A stretch of DNA of 64,000 nucleotides from contig NZ_JAFEVL010000010.1 in NCBI RefSeq assembly GCF_016901135.1, positions 1 through 64,000 of the forward strand, given 5' to 3'. A model generated the notes under the pieces. The model made no database searches. It was not told where the DNA came from and saw nothing but the letters and a program-made list of their open reading frames with translations. Shown here piece by piece: positions 53,068 to 61,566 of this stretch (the stretch's first letter is position 1; the number at the start of each line of letters is the position of its first letter). This stretch comes from Martinezella lusitana (GTDB lineage: Bacteria > Pseudomonadota > Alphaproteobacteria > Rhizobiales > Rhizobiaceae). Both the position numbers and the translations under genes were made by a program.

Positions 53068-53922
53068 TCAGAGACCGGCCAGTGCCAGCGGTTGCGGGCC
53101 GGCAGATTCGATTGCCGCGGCTTGCGCGGCCGGATCGGCGAAATTGATAGCTGTCGACGTCATGGTTTCGTCGATCCCGGCGCCGTCCTTGTCGGTGCCG
53201 TAGATTTCCTTGACAGCTGCAGCCGTCAGATCGGCCGCCTTGCCGTCGAAGACGACGCGGCCGGCTGCCATGCCGATGATGCGTTCGCAATAGTTGCGGG
53301 CCGTATCCAGCGTGTGCAGGTTGGTGACGACGGTGATGCCTTCGCGCTCGTTGATATCGCGCAGTGCGTCCATGACGATCTTGGCGTTGAGCGGATCGAG
53401 CGAGGCGATCGGCTCGTCGGCGAGCATCATCTTCGGCTGCTGCATCAGGGCGCGGCAGATGGCGACGCGCTGCTGCTGGCCGCCGGAAAGCGTGCCGGCC
53501 ATCTGCAATGCCGTCTGCTCGATGCCGAGGCGCTCCAATGCGGCGATGGCTTCGATGCGCTCTTCGCGGGTGAAGACGGAAAGGAGGCTCATGACGGTCG
53601 AGCGCTGATTGAGGCGGCCGAGCATGACGTTGGTGAGCACGTCGAGCCGGGGAACGAGATTGAACTGCTGGAAGATCATGGCGCAGTCGCGCTGCCAGCT
53701 GCGCAGCGCGCGGCCTCTGAGCTTGGAGACCTCGACGCCGGAGAAATGGATGGAGCCGGAGCTCGGATCGGCCAGACGGTTGATCATGCGCAGCAGCGTC
53801 GACTTGCCAGCGCCGGAGCGGCCGATGACGCCGACCATCTGTCCCTGCGGAATGTCCAAAGTCACAGAATCGACGGCGAGCTTGTTTCCAAACCGGCGTG
53901 AGACATTCCTGAGTTCGAACAT
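53068..53922 (-). CDS. phnC: Phosphonate ABC transporter ATP-binding protein
   Basis: A 284-residue ATPase: Walker [14 protein letters not shown]-loop [20 protein letters not shown], signature [15 protein letters not shown], Walker [18 protein letters not shown] and H-loop [20 protein letters not shown]. The VMLGRLNQR piece is typical of PhnC. First gene of the transport and phnMN block. A spaced set of PhoB-like half sites lies at 54074-54100, about 150 bp upstream. Confidence 0.94.
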   Translation of the reverse strand: MFELRNVSRRFGNKLAVDSVTLDIPQGQMVGVIGRSGAGKSTLLRMINRLADPSSGSIHFSGVEVSKLRGRALRSWQRDCAMIFQQFNLVPRLDVLTNVMLGRLNQRSTVMSLLSVFTREERIEAIAALERLGIEQTALQMAGTLSGGQQQRVAICRALMQQPKMMLADEPIASLDPLNAKIVMDALRDINEREGITVVTNLHTLDTARNYCERIIGMAAGRVVFDGKAADLTAAAVKEIYGTDKDGAGIDETMTSTAINFADPAAQAAAIESAGPQPLALAGL

Positions 53923-54071
53923 GAAGTTTCCCTTTCGCGGCTACGCCGGAGCGGCAAAAATGCATCCGATCCGGCACCATGAACGGGCGCACGCCCCTAC
54001 CTCGAAGGGAGTTTCGAGAGGAGCACACGCCAAGTACAAGGCAACGCATTAGTCCCGCTTCGTGAAGCTCC

Positions 54072-54101
54072 AATGTCAGTTTTGTGTAAGTGCTGTTACA
54101 A
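54072..54101 (-). promoter_or_regulatory. Possible Pho box upstream of phnC
   Basis: On the minus strand three related 7-mers recur every 11 bp: TGTAACA, TTACACA and TGACATT (54100 down to 54072). Eleven-bp direct repeats of this kind are the PhoB arrangement. The match to the rhizobial consensus is imperfect; phosphate control of phn genes is established in rhizobia, but this site is inferred. Confidence 0.4.
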
Positions 54102-54148
54102 TCCCCGGCTATCCTGTACGATTAGCCGGCTGAGAGCTTTGGTTGCTT

Positions 54149-54703
54149 TTAGCCGTCAAACAAACCCGTCGGCAAACCATCCATGCTGACCACATTCTTC
54201 TCGCGCCTGTATTCCTCAATACCGTGAGGACCTTTGGCTTTGGCCCATTGATCGAGGCTCGGTCTTTCGCCCTCATAGGAAAAGAGCGGCACGCCGAAAC
54301 CGCATGACGTCTGCACGAGATCGATGTCCAGCCAAACGATCTGCCGTGCGCCCAGCGGCTCGTCTCCGGCGTAGTGGCCATGCAGCAATTCCCGGTATTC
54401 TGGTAATGCCCGATGAATGATCCTGCCGCGGCCGTAAAGACGCAGGATCGTCGGCGGCCCCTCGACCGCGCAGAACATGATGGTCAGCCGGCCGTCGGCC
54501 TTCATGTGGGCCGATGTTTCGTTGCCGCTGCCGGTGCGGTCGAGGTAGATGGCCGTGTTCGGGGAGATGATGCGCAGGCACAGCGTTTCGCGCGGCGAAA
54601 TATTGACGCGCGAATTGGCGGTCGCGGATGCCGTGAAGAAGATGTGTTGCCGCGCGATGAAATCGCGCAGCCGGTCGTCGATGCTGGAAAACTGCTTTGC
54701 CAT
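54149..54703 (-). CDS. Pyridoxamine 5'-phosphate oxidase-like flavin-binding protein
   Basis: A 184-residue split-barrel protein of the PNPOx-like family. It opens DRLRDFIARQHIFFTASATA, then RVNISPR, followed by YLDRTGSGNETSAHMKADGR and ILRLYGRGRIIHR, characteristic for F420/FMN-binding oxidoreductases of general-stress type. Precise substrate and cofactor are unknown. It lies between the two phn blocks, 92 bp after the acetyltransferase gene in its own direction, and its link to phosphonate use is positional only. Confidence 0.88.
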   Translation of the reverse strand: MAKQFSSIDDRLRDFIARQHIFFTASATANSRVNISPRETLCLRIISPNTAIYLDRTGSGNETSAHMKADGRLTIMFCAVEGPPTILRLYGRGRIIHRALPEYRELLHGHYAGDEPLGARQIVWLDIDLVQTSCGFGVPLFSYEGERPSLDQWAKAKGPHGIEEYRREKNVVSMDGLPTGLFDG

Positions 54704-54795
54704 GAACAGGCCTCCCTTATCCCGGGCTCGACAGATCGCCCGAGGTTGGATCGCCCATCGGCCCCATGCAAGCCCGATCTGGGCAGAAAACGTCC

Positions 54796-55413
54796 TCAGG
54801 CGCTGTAGCGATCCAGAAATTCCTCGCCGGAAAGGGCGCGGAAGTCGGCAAGCGCCGTGCGCAGGCGATCATGATCCCAATCCCACCAGGACAGCCTATC
54901 CATGCGTGCCCCGACCTCGGCGGTGAAGCGCTCGCGGATCAGCTTGGCTGGCACGCCGCCGACGATCGCATAGGGAGCGACATCCTTCGAGACCACCGCA
55001 CCGGCGCCGATGACGGCACCGTTGCCGACCTTGACGCCCGGCAGGATGGTGGCGCCATGGCCGATCCACACGTCGTTGCCGATGATGACGCGGTGGTCGC
55101 GCCGCCAGGTGAAGAAGTCCGTTTCCATATCGGCATCCGGCCAATAGTCGGCGGCACGGTAGGTGAAGTGGTGCAGCGTCGCCCGCCATGTCGGGTGGTT
55201 GGTGGCGTTGATGCGCACGGCAGCGGCGATGTTGACGAACTTGCCGATGGTCGTGCACCAGACCGCGCCGTCCTGCATGATGTAGGAATAGTCGCCGATT
55301 TCGGTTTCGTCGATGCGGCAGCGGTCGGACACCTCGGTATAGCGGCCGAGCGTCGAATTGTTGACGCTCGCCGAGGCACTGATGAAGGGCGTTTCGCCCA
55401 GTTTGCGGCTCAT
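54796..55413 (-). CDS. Left-handed beta-helix acetyltransferase of the phosphonate cluster
   Basis: A 205-residue hexapeptide-repeat acetyltransferase. Repeats run through [20 protein letters not shown], then [20 protein letters not shown] and [17 protein letters not shown], ending [12 protein letters not shown], as in chloramphenicol/streptogramin-type acyltransferases. Its ATG overlaps the phnL stop (ATGA), so it is part of the phnGHIJKL operon. Rhizobial phn loci usually carry such a gene; it might acetylate aminophosphonates, as PhnO does with a different fold. That role is inference. Confidence 0.88.
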   Translation of the reverse strand: MSRKLGETPFISASASVNNSTLGRYTEVSDRCRIDETEIGDYSYIMQDGAVWCTTIGKFVNIAAAVRINATNHPTWRATLHHFTYRAADYWPDADMETDFFTWRRDHRVIIGNDVWIGHGATILPGVKVGNGAVIGAGAVVSKDVAPYAIVGGVPAKLIRERFTAEVGARMDRLSWWDWDHDRLRTALADFRALSGEEFLDRYSA

Positions 55414-56117
55414 GCTGCGGCCTTTCTCGGCGAAAATTGCGAAACGTCGAGGATGCGGCTGCCGACGGCTTCGCGCACCTCTTCGTCGTGGAAAATGCCG
55501 AGAAGAGCGACGCCGGCTCTCTTCTTCTGCTCGATCATGTCGACCACGACGGCACGGTTTTTGGCGTCGAGCGATGCTGTGGGTTCGTCGAGCAGGAGGA
55601 TGGCGTGGTCGGTAATGAAGCCGCGCGCGATATTGACGCGCTGCTGCTCGCCGCCGGAGAAGGTGGCGGGCGGCAATTGCCAAAGCTCTTTCGGCAGGTT
55701 CAGCTGCGCAAGCAGCCCGGCCGCCTTTTCGCGGGCATCAGCGGGTGCGACGCCGCGGGCCAGCAGCGGCTCGGCGACGACATCGAGGGCGGGGACGCGC
55801 GGCACCGTGCGCAGGAACTGGCTGACATAGCCCATGGTCTGACGGCGCACCTCAAGCACGGTGCGGGGATCGGCGGTGGCGAGATCGACGATCTTGCCAT
55901 TGTGCGTGACGAGGATCTGGCCGTTGTCGACGGCATAGTTGCCATAGATCATTTTCAGCAGCGAGCTCTTGCCGATGCCGGAGGGACCGCCGAGCACGAC
56001 GCATTCGCCCGCGGCGACGGAGAACGAGACGTCGGCGACGACAGGCAGGCGGATGCCGTCGCGCAGATGCATGGTGAAGCTCTTGAAGACTTCGGAAACG
56101 ACGAGTGGGGTTGCCAT
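55410..56117 (-). CDS. phnL: C-P lyase system ATP-binding protein PhnL
   Basis: A 235-residue ABC-type ATPase without membrane partners. It has Walker [55 protein letters not shown] and Walker [14 protein letters not shown]. PhnL assists formation of ribose 1-phosphonate triphosphate with PhnG, H and I. It starts 9 bp after phnK and overlaps the acetyltransferase gene. Confidence 0.95.
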   Translation of the reverse strand: MATPLVVSEVFKSFTMHLRDGIRLPVVADVSFSVAAGECVVLGGPSGIGKSSLLKMIYGNYAVDNGQILVTHNGKIVDLATADPRTVLEVRRQTMGYVSQFLRTVPRVPALDVVAEPLLARGVAPADAREKAAGLLAQLNLPKELWQLPPATFSGGEQQRVNIARGFITDHAILLLDEPTASLDAKNRAVVVDMIEQKKRAGVALLGIFHDEEVREAVGSRILDVSQFSPRKAAA

Positions 56118-56126
56118 GATACTTCC

Positions 56127-56903
56127 TCAGACCTGCAGGATCGAAGAGACGAGCAGTTGCGTATAGGGTTCGCGCGGATCGTCGAGCACGCGGTCGGTCA
56201 GACCATGCTCGATGACGTATCCATCCTTCATCACCATCATGCGATGCGACAGAAGCCGGGCGACGGCGAGATCATGCGTGACGATGATCGCCGACAGGCC
56301 GAGATCATTGACGAGACCGCGCACGAGGTCGAGCAAGCGCGCCTGTACCGACACGTCGAGGCCGCCGGTCGGCTCGTCCATGAACACCAGGCGCGGGCCG
56401 GTCACAAGATTGCGGGCGATCTGCAGGCGCTGGCGCATGCCACCGGAGAAGGCGCGGGGCTGGTCGTCGATACGGTCGGCATCGATTTCGACGCGCTCCA
56501 GCCAGTCGATGGCGGTGTTGCGGATGTTGCCATAGTGGCGGTTGCCGATCGCCATCAGCCGCTCGCCGACATTGGCGCCAGCCGAAACCGTCATGCGCAG
56601 GCCGTCGGCGGGGTTTTGATGCACGAAGCCCCAGTCGGTACGCATCAGAAAGCGGCGCTCGGCCTCGCTCATGCGGAACAGCTCGCGATAGGTCTCGTCG
56701 CGCATATGATATTCGACGCTGCCGGTCGTTGGCAGCAGCCGGGTCGAGATGCAGTTGAGCAGTGTCGTCTTGCCGGAGCCGGATTCGCCGACGATGGCCA
56801 GAACCTCGCCGGGCCAGAGCTCGAAGGATACGTCACGGCACCCGATACGGCTGCCGTAGAATTTCGAGATGTCCTTGACCTTGAGAAGCGGTGTGTCGGT
56901 CAT
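56127..56903 (-). CDS. phnK: C-P lyase system ATP-binding protein PhnK
   Basis: A 258-residue ABC-type ATPase: Walker A GESGSGKTTLLNCI, DWGFVHQNPADGLRMTVSAG, RAFSGGMRQRLQIARNL and LVFMDEPTGGLDVSVQARLL. It resembles dipeptide-transport ATPases, as PhnK does, and binds the PhnGHIJ core complex in E. coli. Its ATG overlaps the phnJ stop by 4 bp. Confidence 0.95.
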   Translation of the reverse strand: MTDTPLLKVKDISKFYGSRIGCRDVSFELWPGEVLAIVGESGSGKTTLLNCISTRLLPTTGSVEYHMRDETYRELFRMSEAERRFLMRTDWGFVHQNPADGLRMTVSAGANVGERLMAIGNRHYGNIRNTAIDWLERVEIDADRIDDQPRAFSGGMRQRLQIARNLVTGPRLVFMDEPTGGLDVSVQARLLDLVRGLVNDLGLSAIIVTHDLAVARLLSHRMMVMKDGYVIEHGLTDRVLDDPREPYTQLLVSSILQV

Positions 56904-57811
56904 TCGGCAGCCTCCTTGCTACCAGGCAATCCATCGGACGCGAGCCCATTTGGCGCCAGCATAGGGCCGGCATGGCCGTGGGCGCGGCGGTCCTCGCAGA
57001 AATCGGTATCGGAGCAGACGAACATGCGCCCACCCTTGTCGTCGAGGATCACCTCATCGAGATAGACCTGCTCGGCGCCGCAAAGGGCGCAGGGCTTGTC
57101 GAAACGCTGCACTTCGAAGGGATGATCTTCGAAATCGAGGCTCACCACTTCGGTATAGGGCGGCACGGCATAGATGCGCTTTTCACGGCCGGCGCCAAAC
57201 AGCTGCAGCGCCTCCGACAGATGCATTTTCGGATTGTCGAATTTCGGGGTCGGCGAGGGGTCCATCACATAGCGGCCGGCGACCTTGACCGGATAGGCAT
57301 AGGTGGTGGCGATGCGGCCGTTGCGGGCGATGTCCTCATAGAGTTTCACATGCATGAGGCCGTATTCCTCGAGCGCATGCATCTTGCGGGTTTCGGTCTC
57401 GCGCGGCTCCAGGAAGCGCAGCGGCTCGGGGATCGGAACCTGGTAGACCAGGACCTGATTGGGGCCGAGCTTGGCTTCCGGGATACGGTGGCGCGTCTGG
57501 ATGATGGTCGCCTCTTCCGTGCGGGTGGTCACGGCGACATTGGCGACCTTCCGGAAGAAGGCGCGGATGGAAACGGCGTTGGTCGTGTCATCGGCACCCT
57601 GGTCGATGACCTTCAGCACGTCGCTCGGGCCGATGATCGCCGCCGTCAGCTGCACGCCGCCGGTGCCCCAGCCATAGGGCATCGGCATTTCGCGGGAGGC
57701 GAAGGGCACCTGATAGCCGGGTATGGCGATGGCTTTCAGGATGGCGCGGCGGATCATCCGCTTTGTCTGTTCGTCGAGATAGGCGAAGTTGTAGGTGGCG
57801 AGTTCGGTCAT
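56900..57811 (-). CDS. phnJ: Alpha-D-ribose 1-methylphosphonate 5-phosphate C-P lyase
   Basis: The radical-SAM enzyme that breaks the carbon-phosphorus bond, 303 residues. The iron-sulphur cysteines appear in PCALCGAEQVYLDEVI and FVCSDTDFCEDR (CxxC then two more Cys), the PhnJ-specific arrangement. Other motifs are NFAYLDEQTKRMIRRAILKA, PYGWGTGGVQLTAAIIGP and DDTTNAVSIR. ATG 57811 overlaps phnI by 4 bp. Length is slightly longer than E. coli PhnJ because of an unconserved tail. Confidence 0.97.
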   Translation of the reverse strand: MTELATYNFAYLDEQTKRMIRRAILKAIAIPGYQVPFASREMPMPYGWGTGGVQLTAAIIGPSDVLKVIDQGADDTTNAVSIRAFFRKVANVAVTTRTEEATIIQTRHRIPEAKLGPNQVLVYQVPIPEPLRFLEPRETETRKMHALEEYGLMHVKLYEDIARNGRIATTYAYPVKVAGRYVMDPSPTPKFDNPKMHLSEALQLFGAGREKRIYAVPPYTEVVSLDFEDHPFEVQRFDKPCALCGAEQVYLDEVILDDKGGRMFVCSDTDFCEDRRAHGHAGPMLAPNGLASDGLPGSKEAAE

Positions 57812-58917
57812 TGGGCTGCCTCCGTCATGGGATCCATGCCGCCATCGCGAGCGGCCTCGAATTCGCGGCGCATGCGCCGCACCAGGTCGAGTTCGGCCTG
57901 GAAGTCGACATAGTGCGGCAGCTTCAGATGTTCGACGAAGCCGGTCGCCTGCACGTTGTCGGAGTGGGAGATGACGAATTCCTCGTCCTGGGCCGGCGCC
58001 ACGATGTCTTCGCCGAACTCTTCGGCGCGCAGTGCCCGGTCGACCAGCGACATGGCCATGGCCTTGCGCTCGCTCTGGCCGAAGACCAGCCCATAGCCGC
58101 GGGTGAATTGCGGCGGCGCCTTGGCCGAGCCCTTGAACTGGTTGACCATCTGGCATTCCGTCACCTGGATGCGGCCAAGCGAGACGGCAAAGCCGAGTTC
58201 CGGTACCTCGAATTCGACCTCTACTTCGCCGATGCGGATTTCGCCGGTGAAGGGATGGTTGCGGCCGTAGCCGCGCTGGGTCGAATAGCCGAGCGCCAGC
58301 AGGAAGCCCTCGTCACCGCGCGCGAGCGCCTGCAGGCGAAGATCGCGGGTCATCGGGAATTCCATCGGCTCGCGTGTCAGATCGCCGATCTCGTGGTCAA
58401 CAGGCATATTGCCGTCGCCCTCGATCAGCCCCTCCTCGCTGAGGATTTCGGAGACGCGCATGACGCGGCCTTGTTCGGCCGGCCGCTGCATCGGCTCGTC
58501 CACTTGCTCGTCGGTCAGAAGGCTCGGATCGAGCAGGCGATGCGTATAGTCGAAGGTCGGGCCTAGAAGCTGGCCGCCGGGCAGGTCTTTGTAGGTAGCG
58601 GAGATGCGGCGCTCGATCTTCATCGCCGCCGTGTCCAGCGGCTGGGAGTAGCCGAAGCGCGGCAGCGTCGTGCGGTAGGCGCGCAGCAGGAAGATCGCCT
58701 CGATCATGTCGCCACGCGCCTGGCGGACGGCGAGGGCTGCCAGCGTTCGGTCAAAAAGCGAGGCTTCGGCCATGACGCGATCGACGGCGAGCGCCAGCTG
58801 CGCGACGATCTGGTCGATACCAACAGCCGGCAGCGAACGGTCGCCGCGGCGACGGTCGGCCAGTAGCCGGTGAGCATTGGCGATGGCGGCTTCGCCACCC
58901 TTTACGGCAACATACAT
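57808..58917 (-). CDS. phnI: C-P lyase core protein PhnI
   Basis: A 369-residue core subunit of the PhnGHIJ complex. It starts MYVAVKGGEAAIANAHRLLA, with SLFDRTLAALAVRQARGDMI, EAIFLLRAYRTTLPRFGYSQ and EFVISHSDNVQATGFVEHLK, all typical. It carries out the nucleosidase step in which adenine is displaced from ATP by the phosphonate. It follows phnH by 3 bp and overlaps phnJ. Confidence 0.97.
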   Translation of the reverse strand: MYVAVKGGEAAIANAHRLLADRRRGDRSLPAVGIDQIVAQLALAVDRVMAEASLFDRTLAALAVRQARGDMIEAIFLLRAYRTTLPRFGYSQPLDTAAMKIERRISATYKDLPGGQLLGPTFDYTHRLLDPSLLTDEQVDEPMQRPAEQGRVMRVSEILSEEGLIEGDGNMPVDHEIGDLTREPMEFPMTRDLRLQALARGDEGFLLALGYSTQRGYGRNHPFTGEIRIGEVEVEFEVPELGFAVSLGRIQVTECQMVNQFKGSAKAPPQFTRGYGLVFGQSERKAMAMSLVDRALRAEEFGEDIVAPAQDEEFVISHSDNVQATGFVEHLKLPHYVDFQAELDLVRRMRREFEAARDGGMDPMTEAAQ

Positions 58918-58920
58918 ATG

Positions 58921-59547
58921 TCACATCTCCGTCGCGGTGATCTTGGTGGTGCGCGGCAGGCAAAGGAATTGCCGGCCAGCTGTCAGAACGAGATCGACGC
59001 CGCGCGGGAAGAGCGCGCGATTGTCGGTCCAGATGCGCAGGAATGCATCCGGCAGGCCCCTGGGCGCGATCATGTGGACGCCGTTGATGCCGGGTCCCGA
59101 AAGTGCCAGATCCTTGCCGCCTTCGAGGCTTTCGACTTCCAGCACGAGCGTCGTCGAACGGTCGGGATATTCCTGAGTGCCGATGCCGAACTGGTTGAAG
59201 GAGGAAAGTGCCATGCCTGCCTCGATGAAGGCGAACATCGCTTCCAGCCTTTCCGGTATGATAGGCGCTCCGGTATGGAAGCTCAGCCATTCCGGCAGGC
59301 TCGATCTGCCGAGGCTGGTCGAAAGCCAGACCGGCGTATCATGGTCGCAAAGGGTCAGCCCGATCGCACCGGCGGCGATGCCGAGCGGCGCAGGCGGAGC
59401 GATGTCGGCGTTAACCGCCTGCAAGGTTCCCGGGCGCGCCATCGCGTCCATCATCATCTTGAAGACGCTCTGTGCATCGAACACCGGGTCGGTGAAACCG
59501 CCGGTCAATGCATCATTTCCGAAGGTGGAGGGAGTAGTGATGCTCAT
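58921..59547 (-). CDS. phnH: C-P lyase core protein PhnH
   Basis: A 208-residue core subunit. Motifs include GGFTDPVFDAQSVFKMMMDA, MARPGTLQ, LTLCDHDTPVWLS, SGPGINGVHMIAPRGLP and FPRGVDLVLTAGRQFLCLPR. The ATG shares one base with the phnG stop (TGATG), coupling translation. It dimerises in the centre of the C-P lyase complex. Confidence 0.96.
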   Translation of the reverse strand: MSITTPSTFGNDALTGGFTDPVFDAQSVFKMMMDAMARPGTLQAVNADIAPPAPLGIAAGAIGLTLCDHDTPVWLSTSLGRSSLPEWLSFHTGAPIIPERLEAMFAFIEAGMALSSFNQFGIGTQEYPDRSTTLVLEVESLEGGKDLALSGPGINGVHMIAPRGLPDAFLRIWTDNRALFPRGVDLVLTAGRQFLCLPRTTKITATEM

Positions 59548-60023
59548 CAGTCTTCTCCGCGAACCATGGTGAAGAAATCGACGCGGGTCGCGGCCGTCTC
59601 TTCGGCGCGCTTGCGATCATATTCGGCGATGCGCTCGGTGACCGGTTGCAGGATCGCCTTCTCGACGAATTCCTTGGTGGCGGGCAGCTGCCAGAGGGCA
59701 TCGAAGATCGCGGAGAGTCGTGCCTTTTCCCGATCCGTGCCGAGTGCATGCGCATGGCCGATGGTGCCGGACGCCAGCCGGATGGTGGCGCGGGTCACCG
59801 TGACCTCGCCGAGATTGAAGGGAGAGCCGCCGCCGCCGATGCGGCCGCGCACCATGACCAACCCCGTTTCCGGCCCGCGTACCGGCTGCACCGCCGGCTT
59901 GCTCGGCAACGCTTCCCAGGCTGCATCGAGCTCGTCACGTTCGGCCTGCGCCAAAAGATCGGCAACCCGCTTGCGCTCGCGGCGCTCCTGTGCGGCCGCT
60001 TCCTGCCTTTGTGCTGAATTCAT
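59547..60023 (-). CDS. phnG: C-P lyase core protein PhnG
   Basis: A 158-residue core subunit and first gene of phnGHIJKL. Supporting sequence: VRGPETGLVMVRGRIGGGGS, PFNLGEVTVTRATIRLASGT and GHAHALGTDREKARLSAIFD, which includes the conserved GxxxxLGTDxxxA region. A basic coiled N terminus (AQRQEAAAQERRERKRVADL) precedes it. The promoter region shared with the divergent phnF contains a perfect dyad at 60040-60057. Confidence 0.95.
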   Translation of the reverse strand: MNSAQRQEAAAQERRERKRVADLLAQAERDELDAAWEALPSKPAVQPVRGPETGLVMVRGRIGGGGSPFNLGEVTVTRATIRLASGTIGHAHALGTDREKARLSAIFDALWQLPATKEFVEKAILQPVTERIAEYDRKRAEETAATRVDFFTMVRGED

Positions 60024-60039
60024 CGCATCTTCCCTTAAA

Positions 60040-60057
60040 TGTCTATTGATATAGACA
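60040..60057. promoter_or_regulatory. Candidate PhnF operator
   Basis: TGTCTAT-N4-ATAGACA is a perfect 7-bp-arm dyad in the 80-bp gap between phnG and phnF, the form bound by GntR/HutC-type regulators. A weaker dyad AGATA-N6-TATCT lies at 60066-60081. Binding is inferred. Confidence 0.7.
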
Positions 60058-60103
60058 ACTATACAAGATAGTATTATATCTATTAGTGAGTCGTGACAAG
60101 CGT

Positions 60104-60859
60104 ATGACAGGGCGGGTGAGCAGGATGGCGGGGCAGAAGGTACAGCGGCAGACGGGCGTGGCGCTCTGGCGGCAGATTGCCGACCGGATCCGCACGTCGA
60201 TCAATCACGGCGACTTCGACGAAAGCGGCATGGTGCCGCCGGAAACGACGCTGGCGCTGCAGTTCGGGGTCAACCGGCACACCATCCGCAGTGCGCTCGC
60301 CGCGCTGGCGCAGGAAGGCATCGTCAGGGCCGTGCAGGGGCGCGGTACGCTGATCGAGCGCAAGGAGCGGCTGAGCTTCCCGATTTCGAAGCGGACGCGA
60401 TTCTCGCAAGGCATCGGCGATCAGGTGCGCGAGACCCGCAGCGTCCTGCTCGCGACGAGCGACGAGACCGCGAGCGCGGAAGTCGCCCGGTACCTCAAGA
60501 TCAAGACCGGTACGCCACTCGTGCGTCTGGAAACGCTCGGTCAAGCGGATCATCGTCCGGTATCGCGCGCCACCAGCTGGTTCCCGGCGGATCGGTTCGG
60601 CAATATCGCCGAGATCTACCGGTCGACCGGATCGATCACCAAGGCGTTTCGGGAGCTTGGCGTGCCGGACTATGTACGCGTCGTCACCGAAATCACCGCG
60701 ACGCATGCCGACGAAAGCGATCTCGCCGATCTCCAGCTATCTCCCGGCGCCATCGTCCTGATCACGCAGGCGCTGAACACCGATCTCGACAATGTGCCGG
60801 TGCAATATTCGATTTCCCGCTTCGCCGCCGACAGAGTGCGTTTCACGATCGAGAATTGA
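60104..60859 (+). CDS. phnF: GntR/HutC-family regulator PhnF
   Basis: A 251-residue repressor. The N-terminal winged helix is ALWRQIADRIRTSINHGDFD, then LALQFGVNRHTIRSALAALA and EGIVRAVQGRGTLIERKERL. The UTRA ligand domain follows (LKIKTGTPLVRLETLGQADH, VPVQYSISRFAADRVRF). Divergent from phnGHIJKL with a dyad between them, so it probably controls both. ATG 60104 is a choice among GTG 60086, ATG 60104 and ATG 60125. Confidence 0.92.
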   Translation: MTGRVSRMAGQKVQRQTGVALWRQIADRIRTSINHGDFDESGMVPPETTLALQFGVNRHTIRSALAALAQEGIVRAVQGRGTLIERKERLSFPISKRTRFSQGIGDQVRETRSVLLATSDETASAEVARYLKIKTGTPLVRLETLGQADHRPVSRATSWFPADRFGNIAEIYRSTGSITKAFRELGVPDYVRVVTEITATHADESDLADLQLSPGAIVLITQALNTDLDNVPVQYSISRFAADRVRFTIEN

Positions 60860-60882
60860 GGTTCAACGTATTTGGATTCGAG

Positions 60883-61179
60883 CTAGGAAACCGGCTGAGC
60901 ATCGCTCGGTGGCCATTGCTGCGCGGCATGAAGAATGCGGATTATTCGCACCGTCTCGTCTGCGAGATCGTAAACCAGCAGATAGTTTCTATGCACGACG
61001 AGTTCTCGTGTCCCGGATACGCGGCCGGGTCGGCCCGTCATCGGGTGTGTAATAAGCTGCATTGATCGCTTGGCAAAGAGTTCATCAAGCGCGAGTGCCG
61101 CGGAGGCATTGTCCGCCTCGATATAGGTATAGATTGCGCGTCGGTCAGCTCTTGCTTCGGGAGTCCAGGCTAGCTTCAC
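60883..61179 (-). CDS. RelE/ParE-family toxin
   Basis: A 98-residue toxin of a type II toxin-antitoxin pair. The ParE fold is indicated by LAWTPEARADRRAIYTYIEA, then GRPGRVSGTRELVVHRNYLL and the closing strand DLADETVRIIRILHAAQQWP. The start is GTG at 61179, overlapping the antitoxin stop (GTGA), so translation is tightly coupled. Targets could be DNA gyrase (ParE) or mRNA (RelE); the sequence does not decide. Confidence 0.9.
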   Translation of the reverse strand: MKLAWTPEARADRRAIYTYIEADNASAALALDELFAKRSMQLITHPMTGRPGRVSGTRELVVHRNYLLVYDLADETVRIIRILHAAQQWPPSDAQPVS

Positions 61180-61466
61180 GAAGATTTTCCGCTTAGCTTG
61201 CGGCGCGTTTCTTCTCGCAAGGCAGCGAACTCGGCTTCGACGTCGTCGGCAGGAATGAGATTGCCCGCATTGGCGGAAGCAAGACCGGCCTGAACCTGCT
61301 GGCGAAACCATACGTCATATTCGGCTGCGTCTTGTTGACGTTTCACATAGTCACGCATGAAACCTCGAAGCAATTGCGCTCCGGTTTGATCATGGGCTTT
61401 CGCAGCCTCGCTGAAAGCGGACTTCAAATCTTCTTCAACCCGAAAAGTAAATGTAGCGTCCGTCAT
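61176..61466 (-). CDS. Ribbon-helix-helix antitoxin
   Basis: A 96-residue antitoxin. The N-terminal TDATFTFRVEEDLKSAFSEA fits a RelB/ParD ribbon-helix-helix DNA-binding domain, followed by HDQTGAQLLRGFMRDYV. The C-terminal half (residues 50-96), with AGLASANAGNLIPADDVEAE, is the toxin-neutralising region. ATG 61466 is chosen; a long dyad at 61476-61507 directly upstream is the probable autoregulatory operator. Confidence 0.9.
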   Translation of the reverse strand: MTDATFTFRVEEDLKSAFSEAAKAHDQTGAQLLRGFMRDYVKRQQDAAEYDVWFRQQVQAGLASANAGNLIPADDVEAEFAALREETRRKLSGKSS

Positions 61467-61475
61467 ATCCGACCC

Positions 61476-61507
61476 ATGTGTTACATATACAGTGCAATGT
61501 AACACAT
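61476..61507. promoter_or_regulatory. Toxin-antitoxin operator dyad
   Basis: ATGTGTTACAT and ATGTAACACAT are perfect 11-bp arms (61476-61486 and 61497-61507) with a 10-bp centre, nine bases upstream of the antitoxin start. Such a site suits paired ribbon-helix-helix dimers. Confidence 0.8.
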
Positions 61508-61566
61508 CTCGCTACAATTTCCACCCCTCGACCATACAGGCGGGTGAGGGGTGGTTTTTCAGCCGC

